The notes below the pieces were generated by a model. That model did no database searches and had not been told where the DNA came from. It saw nothing but the letters and a program-made list of their open reading frames with translations. The translations under genes were made by a program, and so were the position numbers. Below, one piece after another: positions 25,797 to 37,231 of a DNA stretch of 49,570 nt. This stretch comes from Erythrobacteraceae bacterium (GTDB lineage Bacteria; Pseudomonadota; Alphaproteobacteria; Sphingomonadales; Sphingomonadaceae), in assembly GCA_027486035.1 (NCBI GenBank), contig JAIXPX010000024.1:1-49570 (forward strand), written 5' to 3'. Within the stretch, counting starts at the first letter, position 1. Every line of letters begins with the position of its first letter.

Positions 25797-26567
25797 CTAT
25801 TGCGCGAACCGCTCGGCAAGGATGCCGATCGTCGAATAGTGCGTGAGATCGAGCTGGAGCGGGGTCACGGCGACAAAGCCTTCCTCGATCGCTTCGAGAT
25901 CGGTGCCGTGATCCAGCGTGTGCTCGATCTGGTCGAGCCCGAACCAGAAATAGCGGTAGCCGCGCGGATCGCGGCCTTCGACGATGGTGCCGCGCGAATA
26001 GTCGTGGAAGCCCTGCCGGACGACGCGGATGCCCTTCACGTCCTCGGGCGGCAGGGCCGGGAAGTTGACGTTGATGAGTGTGCGCTCGGCCATCGGCGCG
26101 TCGATCAGGCGGCTGAGCACCTTCGGTCCCCATTCAAGCGCCGCGCCGAAGGGCACCTCGTCGCCCATGCCCTCGCGGGCATAGACCTGGCTGAAGGCGA
26201 TGGAGCGAACGCCGGCGAGCGCGCCCTCGATCGCGGCCGAGACCGTGCCCGAATAGGTGATATCGTCGGCAAGGTTCGCGCCGCGATTGACGCCGGAGAG
26301 GATGATGTCGGGTGCCTCGGGCATGACGGTGCGCAGGGCCATCATCACGGAGTCGGTCGGCGTGCCGGAGACCGCGAAGCGCCGCTCGCCGTGCTTGTGC
26401 AGGCGGACGGGGCGCGTGAGGGTGAGCGAGTGGCCCGCACCCGACTGCTCCTCGGACGGCGCGCAGATCCAGATGTCGTCGGAAAACTGGCGCGCGATGG
26501 CCTCCAGCACCTTGAGGCCGGGGGCGTTGATGCCGTCGTCATTGGTGAGGAGGATACGCATCGCCAC
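25797..26567 (-). CDS. surE: 5'/3'-nucleotidase SurE
   Basis: A 256-residue metal-dependent phosphatase that removes phosphate from nucleoside monophosphates and related compounds. The motif MRILLTNDDGINAPGL at the N-terminus carries the metal ligands Asp10 and Asp11; APSEEQSGAGHSLT (near 42) and LSGVNRGANLADDITYSGTVSAAIEG (near 90) complete the site. ATG 26567 lies 2 bases from the stop of the AIM24 gene, so it is the third gene of the serS operon. serS-surE is a familiar alphaproteobacterial pairing. Confidence 0.96.
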   Translation of the reverse strand: MAMRILLTNDDGINAPGLKVLEAIARQFSDDIWICAPSEEQSGAGHSLTLTRPVRLHKHGERRFAVSGTPTDSVMMALRTVMPEAPDIILSGVNRGANLADDITYSGTVSAAIEGALAGVRSIAFSQVYAREGMGDEVPFGAALEWGPKVLSRLIDAPMAERTLINVNFPALPPEDVKGIRVVRQGFHDYSRGTIVEGRDPRGYRYFWFGLDQIEHTLDHGTDLEAIEEGFVAVTPLQLDLTHYSTIGILAERFAQ

Positions 26568-26569
26568 GG

Positions 26570-27409
26570 TCAGTTGTTGCCCATCACGATATCGCCAAGG
26601 CCGCCCAGCACGCTGCCTTCACCGCGGTTGTCGCCGCCTACCGGGCCTGCGGCTGCCATCATGCGCGCGGCGAGGCGGCTGAAGGGCAGCGACTGGATAT
26701 AGACCTTGCCGGGACCGCGCAGCCGCGCAAAGAACACGCCTTCCCCTGCAAACAGCATCGATTTGACCCCGCCGCCCACCGGCTGCACATCCATGTCCAC
26801 CCCGGCGGTGAAGGCCGCGACGCAGCCCGTATCGACGTGCAGTTCCTCGCCCGCCGCTAGCTCACGCTCGATCAGGGTGCCGCCCATCTGCACGAACACC
26901 CAGCCATCGCCGGTGAGCTTCTGCATGATGAAGCCTTCGCCCCCGAACAGCCCGGTCATTACCTTGCGCTGGAAGGCGATGCCCACCTGCACGCCCTTGG
27001 CTGCGGCGAGGAAGCTGTCCTTCTGGCAGATGAGCGTGCCGCCGACATCGCTGAGCTTCAGCGGCAGGATCGTTCCCGGCGTGGGCGCGGCAAAGGCGAC
27101 GCGGGCCTTGCCGTGGCCATTGTGCGTGAAGACCGTCGTGAACAGCGATTCCCCGGTGATCAGTCGCTTGCCCGCGCCAAGCAGCTTGCCCATGAAGCCG
27201 CCTTGATTATCCGCATCGCTGCCATCGCCGAACACCGTGGTCATGCCAACGCTGGCATCTTTCCACACCATCGCACCCGCTTCGGCCACCGCGCTTTCGC
27301 CCGGATCGAGTTCGATCTCGACGAATTGGAGGTCCTCGCCGCGGATGAAGAAATCGATGTCATCGGCGACACCGGATTGGCGGGCGTGCTGCCAGGGATT
27401 GTTCCTCAT
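26570..27409 (-). CDS. TIGR00266/AIM24 family protein
   Basis: A 279-residue protein of the AIM24 family (PF01987), whose bacterial members form compact beta folds of unknown function. Typical text includes [37 protein letters not shown] at the start, [37 protein letters not shown] in the middle, and [16 protein letters not shown] near the end. Its ATG overlaps the serS stop by four bases, and its stop is 2 bases ahead of surE. It is thus placed inside the serS-surE pair. Confidence 0.9.
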   Translation of the reverse strand: MRNNPWQHARQSGVADDIDFFIRGEDLQFVEIELDPGESAVAEAGAMVWKDASVGMTTVFGDGSDADNQGGFMGKLLGAGKRLITGESLFTTVFTHNGHGKARVAFAAPTPGTILPLKLSDVGGTLICQKDSFLAAAKGVQVGIAFQRKVMTGLFGGEGFIMQKLTGDGWVFVQMGGTLIERELAAGEELHVDTGCVAAFTAGVDMDVQPVGGGVKSMLFAGEGVFFARLRGPGKVYIQSLPFSRLAARMMAAAGPVGGDNRGEGSVLGGLGDIVMGNN

Positions 27410-28695
27410 CGTGCTGCTCCTTCAGGTTCGAGATGCGTGATCCCGCCCATGTAGGGCGCCAAAGCTGGCGGAATTGTTACTGAGCCGTCGGTGTTCTGGT
27501 AATTCTCGATCACCGCCACCAGCGTGCGTCCGACGGCGAGTCCGGAGCCGTTGAGGGTGTGGACGAACTCGGTGCGCTTCTCGCCCGCGACGCGGTAACG
27601 GGTGTTCATTCGCCGCGCCTGGAAGTCGCCGGTGTTCGAGCACGAGCTGATCTCGCGGAAGGCGCCCTGGCCGGGGAGCCAGACCTCAAGGTCATAGGTC
27701 TTGCGCGCGCCGAAGCCCATGTCGCCGGTGCAGAGCAGCAGCTTGCGATAGGGCAGGTTCAGGCGTTCGAGGATGGTTTCGGCGGCGCGGACCATGCGCT
27801 GGTGTTCGGCCTCGCTATCCTCGGGCCGGACGATGGAGACGAGCTCGCACTTCTCGAACTGGTGCTGCCGGATGAACCCGCGCGTATCGCGCCCCGCCGC
27901 ACCCGCCTCGGAGCGGAAGCACAGGGTGAGCGCGGTCAGGCGCATGGGGAGCGCGGCCTCGTCCAGCAGCTCGCCCATGACGCTGGCGGTGAGGGAGACT
28001 TCCGAGGTGGGGATGAGCCAGCGCCCGTTGGTGGTGCAGAAGCTGTCCTCGGCAAACTTCGGCAGCTTGTCGGTGCCATACATGGCGTCGTCGCCCACCA
28101 GCACCGGCGGGTTGCATTCCGCATAGCCGTGCTCGCCGGTCTGCACGTCGAGCATGAACTGGCCGAGCGCGCGGTGGAGCCTTGCCATCGGCCCTCGCAG
28201 GAAGGTGAAGCGTGCGCCCGAGAGCCGGGTGCCGGTTTCGAAATCCATGCCCAGGGCAGGGGCGATATCGGCGTGTTCCTTGGGGGTGAAGTCGAACACC
28301 CGGGGCGTGCCCCAGCGGGTGACTTCGACGTTCTCCTCCTCACCCCCGCCGTCCGGCACATCGGCGCCGGGGAGGTTGGGGATGATTTCGAGCGCTTGCT
28401 TGAGCTTCGTCGCCAGCTCGTCCGCGCGCGCTTCCAGCGTGGGCATTGCGTCCTTCAGCGCGGCGACTTCGGCCTTGATCGCTTCGGCCCCGTCACGATC
28501 GCCCTTGGCCATCGCCGCGCCGATCAGCTTGCTTGCTTCGTTGCGGCGGCTTTGCGCGACCTGCACTTCGGTCACGGCAGCGCGGCGCGCTTCGTCGAGG
28601 GCGATCAGAGCTTTGGCCAGCGGCTCCAGACCGCGCCGGGTGAGCCCTGCGTCAAAACCTTCGGGGTTCTCTCGGATCAGGCGAATGTCGTGCAT
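27406..28695 (-). CDS. serS: Seryl-tRNA synthetase
   Basis: A 429-residue class II aminoacyl-tRNA synthetase. The N-terminal tRNA-binding coiled coil (residues about 30-105) is followed by the catalytic core with [24 protein letters not shown], the motif 2 region [27 protein letters not shown], and motif 3 near [19 protein letters not shown]. The start [18 protein letters not shown] is typical. It is the first gene of a tightly packed operon with the AIM24 and surE genes. Confidence 0.97.
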   Translation of the reverse strand: MHDIRLIRENPEGFDAGLTRRGLEPLAKALIALDEARRAAVTEVQVAQSRRNEASKLIGAAMAKGDRDGAEAIKAEVAALKDAMPTLEARADELATKLKQALEIIPNLPGADVPDGGGEEENVEVTRWGTPRVFDFTPKEHADIAPALGMDFETGTRLSGARFTFLRGPMARLHRALGQFMLDVQTGEHGYAECNPPVLVGDDAMYGTDKLPKFAEDSFCTTNGRWLIPTSEVSLTASVMGELLDEAALPMRLTALTLCFRSEAGAAGRDTRGFIRQHQFEKCELVSIVRPEDSEAEHQRMVRAAETILERLNLPYRKLLLCTGDMGFGARKTYDLEVWLPGQGAFREISSCSNTGDFQARRMNTRYRVAGEKRTEFVHTLNGSGLAVGRTLVAVIENYQNTDGSVTIPPALAPYMGGITHLEPEGAAR

Positions 28696-28754
28696 GGCAC
28701 GCGCCTATGCCCGCTCGGGCTTCCCAAGGAAAGGGCCAAAGGAAAGTGAAGTAC

Positions 28755-28788
28755 GGGGCGGCGGTGGGTCGTCAGAGGCCGCCGCCCC
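28755..28788. terminator. Strong stem-loop beyond the TonB receptor gene
   Basis: GGGGCGGCGG (28755-28764) pairs with CCGCCGCCCC (28779-28788), a perfect 10-bp stem with a 14-base loop, 17 bases past the receptor's stop codon. The T-run is weak on the receptor strand. It may also act as a boundary toward the serS promoter. Confidence 0.55.
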
Positions 28789-28804
28789 ATGGGGAAGCGT
28801 GGCC

Positions 28805-31132
28805 TCAGAAATTGACCTGCGCGGTCAGGAACACGCGGCGCGGATCGCCGTAGAAGCCGGTCAGTGTACCTTCGCGGCCCAGCGTCGAGACGAAGGGCGC
28901 ACCGCCCGTGCCGCCCGCCACGAAGTTGTAGCCGGCGACGATGTATTCCTTGTCGAACAGGTTCTTGCCGTGGAGCCCGATTGAATAGCGGCCATCATCG
29001 GTGGTGTAGACAATGCTCGCATCGACCAGCACGAAGCCTTCCTGATCGAGGAAGGGGTTGGGCACCTCGAACTGGCTCGCTTCCGAGCGGTACGAAGCAA
29101 GGCCGATAAAGTCGAGCATCCCGCTCGACACCGGCAGGCCCATGTTGAAGCCGAGATGCCCGGTCACGTCCGGCGTGTTCTGGAACACGCGCTGGCTGGC
29201 CACATCGCGGCCAAAGGCATCGATGAAGGTGTTGTACTTGGCGTCGATGATGCCAAGCGACCAGTTGAGGTTGAAGCGGCTGCCGTCGCCGGCGAAGTCC
29301 CTGCCGATCAGGGCGTTGCCTTCGAACTCGATCCCGTTGACGTCGGCATCGGCGGCATTGGAGGTAATGCCGATGAAGCTTTCGTTCACCCCGTCGCCGT
29401 TAGCGTCGAAACCGACCGAACCCGGGATCTGCACATTCTTGTACTGCCCGAGGAAGCCCGCCAGGCTGATGTTGAGGCGGTTGTCGAGCAGCGATGCCTT
29501 CCAGCCCAGCTCGAAGCTGTCGACCGTTTCAGGGTCGAAGGCCATGAAGTCGTAGACTTCCTGCGGGGTGCACGCCCCGCCACGGCTGTTGCGGCACGCG
29601 CTGGTCTGGCCGCGCGGGTCGAAACCGCCACCCTTGAAGCCCTGCGAATAGGTGAAATAGAGGTTGTGGTTGCTGTTGGGCTGCCAGCTGATCGAGGCGC
29701 GCGGGTTGAAGTCCTTGAAGGTCGCCTCGCCGTTGAAGTTGCTCGTCACCGCCGCCGCGACGCCGGTTCCGCCGAACAGGTTTGAAAACCCGCCGAGGAA
29801 GGTCGTGCGCAGCACGCGGCTGGTGCGCTGGTCATTGGTGTAGCGCCCGCCTGCCGAAACGCTGATCGTGTCGGTCAGGTTATAGGTGAAGTCCCCGAAG
29901 ACCGACCAGGTCTCGGTGTTGACATTGCCGAGCGTCTGGGCGGTGAGGCCGTTCAGCGTGGTGAACAGCGCCACATCGAAGGCGGTGAAGGCGTTGGCGT
30001 CCAGATAGTAGAAGCCTAGCACGCCGGACAGGCGGTCGCCTTCGTAGAGCAGCTGGAGTTCCTGGCTGAACTGGTCGTTGTTGTAGATCGCCGGCACGTC
30101 GAGGTCGACCGCGGCAAGGCTGTCGAAATCGATCGGGGTGGTCGACTTGTCCTCGCGGTAGCCGGTGATCGACTTGAAGGTCAGCGTGTCCGACAGGGCG
30201 ACCGCAATGTTGAGGGCGCCGCCCCAGGCCTCGACCTCCTGATCGACGATGCTGAGCCCGGCCCGGGTGTCAAACACGTCCGAAAGCACCGGCTGATTGG
30301 TGGCGAGGCTCGGGATCAGACGGTGGCCCTGGCGGGCTTCTGAGGTGTCCTTGACGTAATCGCCTGAAAGCCGCGCAGTGACGGCGCCAGTCTCGAGCTC
30401 GATTGTTCCGCGTGCGGCCCACACGTCCTTGTTGTAGTTTTCGGTACCGAGCGTGAGGTTCTCGCCGAAGCCCCCGCGTGACAGGCGAGCGCCGCTTGCG
30501 CCGATTTTTAGGCTGTCGCTGACCGGGGTCGAGGCGGTGACAATCAGGTCGGCCTGATCGTACGAACCGTAAGTGCCACGGACCTTGACGCTGGTTTCAT
30601 CGGGCAGAGGTGCGGTGACATATTTGATCGCGCCGCCGATGGTGTTGCGCCCGTAGAGGGTGCCCTGCGGCCCGCGCAGGACTTCGATCCGCTCGACATC
30701 ATAGACGTCGAGCACCGCCGCCTGCGGGCGGTTGAGGTAGACGTCGTCGACATAGAGGCCGACACCGGCCTCGAAGCCTGCGACCGGGTCCTGCTGGCCA
30801 ACACCGCGGATGAAGGCGGTGAGCGTGGTGTTGGTGCCGCGGCTCACCTCGAGCGTGATATTGGGCACCTGCTGGGCGATTTGGGTGAGATCCTGGACGC
30901 CTTGCTTAACGAGATCCTCGCCAGATAGGGCGGTGACCGACAGCGGCACGTCGATCAAACGCTCCTCGCGCCGACGCGCAGTGACATAGATCACGCCGCT
31001 ATCGTCGGCCGCCTGCGCCTCGTCGGCAGCGGGGGTGGTGGCGCCGTCTTGTGCGGCAAGCGGGGCTGCGAGGCTGGCAAGGCCGGCTGAACCGACCAGC
31101 AGCAGCGCACGGGCACAAAGGGTGATTTTCAT
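28805..31132 (-). CDS. TonB-dependent receptor
   Basis: A 775-residue outer-membrane receptor. The signal peptide ends near APLAAQDG; after an Asp/Ala-rich stretch comes VIYVTARRREERLIDVPLSVTALSGEDL, the TonB-box region and plug start. The plug continues with RGVGQQDPVAGFEAGVGLYVDDVYLNRP and IEVLRGPQGTLYGRNTIGGAIKYVT. The beta barrel closes with a final Phe (VFLTAQVNF). ATG 31132 is preceded by GAGGAA. It is divergent from a TetR regulator with a palindromic operator between them. The neighbouring PKHD hydroxylase is often linked with siderophore receptors, but the sequence itself does not settle the ligand. Confidence 0.93.
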   Translation of the reverse strand: MKITLCARALLLVGSAGLASLAAPLAAQDGATTPAADEAQAADDSGVIYVTARRREERLIDVPLSVTALSGEDLVKQGVQDLTQIAQQVPNITLEVSRGTNTTLTAFIRGVGQQDPVAGFEAGVGLYVDDVYLNRPQAAVLDVYDVERIEVLRGPQGTLYGRNTIGGAIKYVTAPLPDETSVKVRGTYGSYDQADLIVTASTPVSDSLKIGASGARLSRGGFGENLTLGTENYNKDVWAARGTIELETGAVTARLSGDYVKDTSEARQGHRLIPSLATNQPVLSDVFDTRAGLSIVDQEVEAWGGALNIAVALSDTLTFKSITGYREDKSTTPIDFDSLAAVDLDVPAIYNNDQFSQELQLLYEGDRLSGVLGFYYLDANAFTAFDVALFTTLNGLTAQTLGNVNTETWSVFGDFTYNLTDTISVSAGGRYTNDQRTSRVLRTTFLGGFSNLFGGTGVAAAVTSNFNGEATFKDFNPRASISWQPNSNHNLYFTYSQGFKGGGFDPRGQTSACRNSRGGACTPQEVYDFMAFDPETVDSFELGWKASLLDNRLNISLAGFLGQYKNVQIPGSVGFDANGDGVNESFIGITSNAADADVNGIEFEGNALIGRDFAGDGSRFNLNWSLGIIDAKYNTFIDAFGRDVASQRVFQNTPDVTGHLGFNMGLPVSSGMLDFIGLASYRSEASQFEVPNPFLDQEGFVLVDASIVYTTDDGRYSIGLHGKNLFDKEYIVAGYNFVAGGTGGAPFVSTLGREGTLTGFYGDPRRVFLTAQVNF

Positions 31133-31174
31133 GGTGGGTTCCTCTCCAGTCGCCTTCTTGTGCCGGCCACGATA

Positions 31175-31197
31175 TTGAAAGGTGAACCACCTTTCAA
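31175..31197. promoter_or_regulatory. Palindromic operator between the TonB receptor and TetR genes
   Basis: TTGAAAGGTG (31175-31184) and CACCTTTCAA (31188-31197) are perfect 10-bp inverted repeats separated by AAC. The site lies 43 bases upstream of the receptor start and 58 bases upstream of the TetR start. Size, symmetry and position are those of a TetR-family operator controlling both genes. Confidence 0.75.
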
Positions 31198-31254
31198 GTT
31201 TTGTCTTGTATCCGCCCCTTGCGCAGCCTACCGAAAGCGGCGAGGGAGGTGCGG

Positions 31255-31905
31255 ATGGGCAACACTCGGAGCATCGTGAAGCGGGTTGCGGCGGCCGCAA
31301 GCGCCGATGGCGACGCCAAGGCGCCGCGCACCGAGCGCGGGCGCCGCACCTTGCGCAAGCTGCTCGATGCGGCAGCGGTAGAGTTCGGCGAGAAAGGTTT
31401 CCATGAGGCCTCCGTGAGCTCGATCACCCGGCGCGCAGGTGTCGCGCTGGGCAGCTTCTATACCTATTTCGACAGCAAGGATGCGCTGTTCCGGGCGCTG
31501 GTCGCCGACATGAGTGAGATGGTGCGCACCAGCGCACGCTCCGCGATCAGCGAAGGCATGGGGCCGCTTGAGATCGAACGCGCGGCGCTCGCCGCCTTCC
31601 TGCGCTTTGCGGCCGAGCACAAGGAAGTATACCGCATTATCGACGAGGCCGAGTTCGTCGATCCGGCGAGCTACCGAACCCATTACGAGACGATCGCGGC
31701 GCGATTTGCCGATCGCTTGCGGGCAGGCACGGCGAGCGGCGATTTCCGCGAGGGGCTCGGCGAACTCGAAGCCTGGGCAATGATGGGCATCAACGTCTTC
31801 GTTGGCCTGCGCTATGTCGTATGGGGTGCGGGCGAAGAGCTGTCACCGGAGGCGGTGGCAGATGGTGTCAATCGGCTGCTGGCGGAAGGCATTGTCCGAC
31901 GCTAG
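31255..31905 (+). CDS. TetR family transcriptional regulator
   Basis: A 216-residue regulator. After a charged N-terminal extension, the helix-turn-helix domain reads RRTLRKLLDAAAVEFGEKGFHEASVSSITRRAGVALGSFYTYFDSKDALFRALV (residues about 28-82), a textbook TetR DNA-binding domain. The C-terminal ligand domain has no recognised inducer motif. ATG 31255 is preceded by GGGAGGTG; the frame begins earlier only with a TTG. It is divergent from the TonB receptor gene and nine bases before the hydroxylase gene. It likely controls both itself and the receptor through the 31175-31197 palindrome. Confidence 0.92.
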   Translation: MGNTRSIVKRVAAAASADGDAKAPRTERGRRTLRKLLDAAAVEFGEKGFHEASVSSITRRAGVALGSFYTYFDSKDALFRALVADMSEMVRTSARSAISEGMGPLEIERAALAAFLRFAAEHKEVYRIIDEAEFVDPASYRTHYETIAARFADRLRAGTASGDFREGLGELEAWAMMGINVFVGLRYVVWGAGEELSPEAVADGVNRLLAEGIVRR

Positions 31906-31914
31906 ATCAGGGCG

Positions 31915-32592
31915 ATGATCCTCGCCATTCACGCTATTCCCGACCCGGGTGACCTTGCCGCCTTTCATGATCGTATCGCGCTGCTCGATTGGCGCGATGG
32001 CCGCGAGACTGCGGGCGCGGTGGCACGCGAGGTCAAGCGCAACGAACAGGCTGCGATGGAGTCGCCCCCCGGCAGAGCCCTTCAGGAAGAGATTACCCGC
32101 AGCTTGGCCGATCACCCGGTGATCCGAGCTGCCGCCCAACCGCGTCGCTTCTCGCCGCTGCTGATTAGCCGAACCGCCGACGGCGGGCATTACGGGGCGC
32201 ATGTGGACAATGCGCTGATGGGCAAAGGCGACAAGCGGATCCGCACCGATCTTTCCTTCACCCTCTGGCTTACCCCGCCTGGCGAATACGACGGCGGCGA
32301 GTTGGTGATCCACACTGCGGGCATGACGCAGGAAGTGAAAGGGGAGGCAGGGCATCTGGTGCTCTATCCCTCGGGCGCGCTCCACGAGGTGAAGCCGGTG
32401 ACGCGCGGCACGCGGATCGTCTGCGTCGGCTGGATCGAGAGCCTGATCGCCGATGCGGCACGGCGCGAGATACTGTTCGATCTCGAGAACCTACGGGCCT
32501 CGCTCCGCCAGCAGCTTACCGCTCAGTCGGCCGAGTTGCTGACGCTAGACAAGACCATCGCCAACTTGCTGCGGATGTGGGCGCGCACCTGA
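31915..32592 (+). CDS. PKHD-type Fe(II)/2-oxoglutarate hydroxylase, PiuC-like
   Basis: A 225-residue dioxygenase of the PiuC/YbiX family. The metal triad His96-x-Asp98 (YGAHVDNA) and His157 (SGALHEVKPV) is present, as is Arg167 that binds 2-oxoglutarate. LAIHAIPDP at the start and ESLIADAARREILFDLENLRASL near the end are typical. Family members are commonly placed beside TonB-dependent siderophore receptors; the substrate is unknown. Its gene starts nine bases after the TetR stop. Its last 48 bases overlap the end of the convergent membrane-protein gene. Confidence 0.93.
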   Translation: MILAIHAIPDPGDLAAFHDRIALLDWRDGRETAGAVAREVKRNEQAAMESPPGRALQEEITRSLADHPVIRAAAQPRRFSPLLISRTADGGHYGAHVDNALMGKGDKRIRTDLSFTLWLTPPGEYDGGELVIHTAGMTQEVKGEAGHLVLYPSGALHEVKPVTRGTRIVCVGWIESLIADAARREILFDLENLRASLRQQLTAQSAELLTLDKTIANLLRMWART

Positions 32593-33315
32593 CGTGGGGC
32601 TCTGCGCTGCGGCTTTCTTCGCCTGAAGGGTGAACCCGATGATGAGGCCCACGCCGATGACGCTGGGCCCGGCCCAGATGACGGGATTGAAGACATGTTC
32701 TGGCACGAGCCGGATCAGCCCGACAGACAGGAAGGCCGTGTAGGCCGAAATGCCCATGCCGATAAGCGCGCGGAAGTGCTCGCCGACGTGGGTGCCTTTC
32801 GGAAAGTCGGCGGCTCGCCAGATGTAACGCTGCTGGATCAGCATCGCGGCAATGCCGATGCTGGCGACCAGCACCATCAGGGGGTGTCCGACGCGGTAAC
32901 CGTAGATTCCGCACCACGCGCCGGTGACAATCACGGCGGCGATCATCGCCTGATAGCGAAAGAGCCGCAGCGCCTTGCGCTCGCGGCTGTGGCGCACCAC
33001 CGCGAGGCCATAGTCGACAAAGCCGACCGTGAGTGTGCCGAGGTAAAGCATCATCCAGCCGAACAGCCCGTCAAACAGGTCGCGGTCGGCGATCTCGGGG
33101 TGGCGGTGCTCCGGCCCCCAGAGCGACAGGAACGACATGGCAATGGCGAGCGCGCCTGCACCGAGAAAGCCGTAGCAGGCGGCCCTCCCCCACTTGCGAT
33201 GCCTCAGCGACCCCTTCTTGGTGACGATTGGCCCCCAGAACGCCGTCAGCCCCACCGCACCGGTGACCACATGAAGGAGAACGAGCGCGTGAAACAGCGT
33301 CATGCCGGTAAGCAT
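32545..33315 (-). CDS. Integral membrane protein, DUF2306-like
   Basis: A 256-residue protein with about seven hydrophobic helices. The N-terminal LFHALVLLHVVTGAVGLTAFWGPIV followed by KKGSLRHRKWGRA recalls the DUF2306-type membrane family, with a His in helix 1 and a polar loop before helix 2. The start may be 33315 or 33303, neither with a strong ribosome site. Its C-terminal tail (QAKKAAAQSPTSGARPHPQ...) is encoded within the last 48 bases of the opposite hydroxylase gene, so one of the two tails may have grown by read-through. The function is unknown. Confidence 0.7.
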   Translation of the reverse strand: MLTGMTLFHALVLLHVVTGAVGLTAFWGPIVTKKGSLRHRKWGRAACYGFLGAGALAIAMSFLSLWGPEHRHPEIADRDLFDGLFGWMMLYLGTLTVGFVDYGLAVVRHSRERKALRLFRYQAMIAAVIVTGAWCGIYGYRVGHPLMVLVASIGIAAMLIQQRYIWRAADFPKGTHVGEHFRALIGMGISAYTAFLSVGLIRLVPEHVFNPVIWAGPSVIGVGLIIGFTLQAKKAAAQSPTSGARPHPQQVGDGLV

Positions 33316-33358
33316 GACACAATCCGGGCTCTTATCCTAGATCAGCTAACCACCCGCT

Positions 33359-35986
<2,628 letters not shown>

Positions 35987-36140
35987 GAATGTTCCTCGCC
36001 AAGCCGCTGCGGGGGAAAGAGAAAGGCGTACAATGCCGTGACAGGGGCGGCGCGGTCAAGCGGGGAGGGGTGATTGACGGATGCGGAAAAGGACTTGAAT
36101 TCTGCGCGGGGCCCCGACCTAGTTCACCGGCCCGAGCGTC

Positions 36141-36548
36141 TCATTGCCGATGGGTGCGCGTTGAGAGGACATCATCGCCCTCACCTCTTCCGAGGAGCTC
36201 TTGCAAGGTGCTGACCACCGGTTCCCATTCGATCGGCTTCATCGGGAGCGGGCAGGAAGACAGGTCGGCCGGGAGGATATCCCGTGCGTAGCCTGTGAGA
36301 AACAGGACCGGCACGCCGGTCTCGCGCAGCGATCGGGCGACCGGCACCGACGAGGTGCCTGAGATGTTGATGTCGAGCAGCGCCGCGTCGAAGCCTTCGT
36401 CCCGCAGCGCGTCGAAAGCGCGCGGGACGCTCCCTGTCAGCACCACCTCCGCGCCTTGTTCAGCCAGTCTCTCGCGGGTGTCTTCGGCGATGTAGAAGTC
36501 ATCCTCGAGATAGAAGATGCGGCTGTTCGCCAGCGGCTTGAGGTGCAT
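36141..36548 (-). CDS. Single-domain response regulator (CheY-like)
   Basis: A 135-residue receiver domain without an output domain. The acidic pocket is Glu15-Asp16-Asp17 (FYLEDDFYI), the phosphorylated residue Asp59 (ALLDINISG), Thr85 (LFLTGYARD) and Lys104 (PMKPIEW). Receivers of this type often work with HWE/HisKA_2 histidine kinases. ATG 36548 is chosen at the start of the fold; the frame is open to 36611. No kinase gene is near. The remnant of a LuxR-type regulator lies 230 bases away on the other strand. Confidence 0.88.
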   Translation of the reverse strand: MHLKPLANSRIFYLEDDFYIAEDTRERLAEQGAEVVLTGSVPRAFDALRDEGFDAALLDINISGTSSVPVARSLRETGVPVLFLTGYARDILPADLSSCPLPMKPIEWEPVVSTLQELLGRGEGDDVLSTRTHRQ

Positions 36549-36776
36549 GGTAGTCGCCTTAGGGTAGGCTCGCCGACCAGACAAGCTGTCTTCCGAGCCG
36601 GCCTCGAACAAACAGGGTTAGGAGAACCGCCACTTTCGGCGGTTCGCCACATAATCCGGCATGGTGTGACACAAAATCCGCACAGCGCGGATGGGCAGCC
36701 AGACGTCAAGAGGCTCAGGAGGGCATGCTTGCAAAACAGCCGTTGCCCGGGTGCGTTTCCGTCGCCACTTTCAGGG

Positions 36777-36942
36777 CAGCTGATGCGGACCTGTCTCGAT
36801 CTTGGCGCCCTTGCTGTCGTCTCCAAGGGCGATCCTCCATCTCGTTACCGAAGGCCTCAGCAACAAGGAGATCGGCTACCGGGGTCTGGCGGGGGTCTGG
36901 ACGCATCTGGAGCGGATCGGGCTGTGCGTGCAGCGGATCTGA
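36777..36942 (+). pseudogene. Relic of a NarL/LuxR-type response regulator
   Basis: Two overlapping forward frames hold pieces of one kind of protein. From 36777, QLMRTCLDLGALAVVSKGD resembles the end of a receiver domain (alpha 4 to beta 5, with the conserved Lys). One frame over, from about 36829, AILHLVTEGLSNKEIGYR then VWTHLERIGLCVQRI matches the LuxR-type helix-turn-helix (family: VLRLVAEGLSNKEIAxRLxxSxxTVKxHLxRIxxKLGV). It ends at TGA 36940-36942. The inter-domain linker and part of the HTH turn are missing. I read this as a deleted and frameshifted gene; it is short, so moderate confidence. Confidence 0.55.
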
Positions 36943-37077
36943 TAGGGGCAGGGCCCGTGGCGGCTGGTCGCCCCCCAGCCGCCGCGCGCGGGGGCAAGGA
37001 GGCCGCAGGGCGCAAGCCAGCGCAACAGCGCTCCGGCGCCGGGCCCGCCGCCATCTTTCCCGAATTTGCCGAAAAGA

Positions 37078-37152
37078 TGGTGGGCGCGACAGGGATTGAA
37101 CCTGTGACCCCACCCGTGTGAAGGGTGTGCTCTACCGCTGAGCTACGCGCCC
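37078..37152 (-). tRNA. tRNA-Val (CAC)
   Basis: On the minus strand a 75-base cloverleaf begins GGGCGCGTAGCTCAGCGGTA and ends CGCGCCCA plus encoded CCA. The anticodon loop TTCACAC, closed by CACCC/GGGTG, gives anticodon CAC, which reads GTG valine codons. The T arm is GGTTCAATCC. Confidence 0.93.
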
Positions 37153-37231
37153 GTCCCGAGGGCCATGTGGCCCGGACAGGGGGGCGCCTTTAATGGGGGC
37201 TTGGCCGCTTGGCAAGCACCCGCAGCACGAT

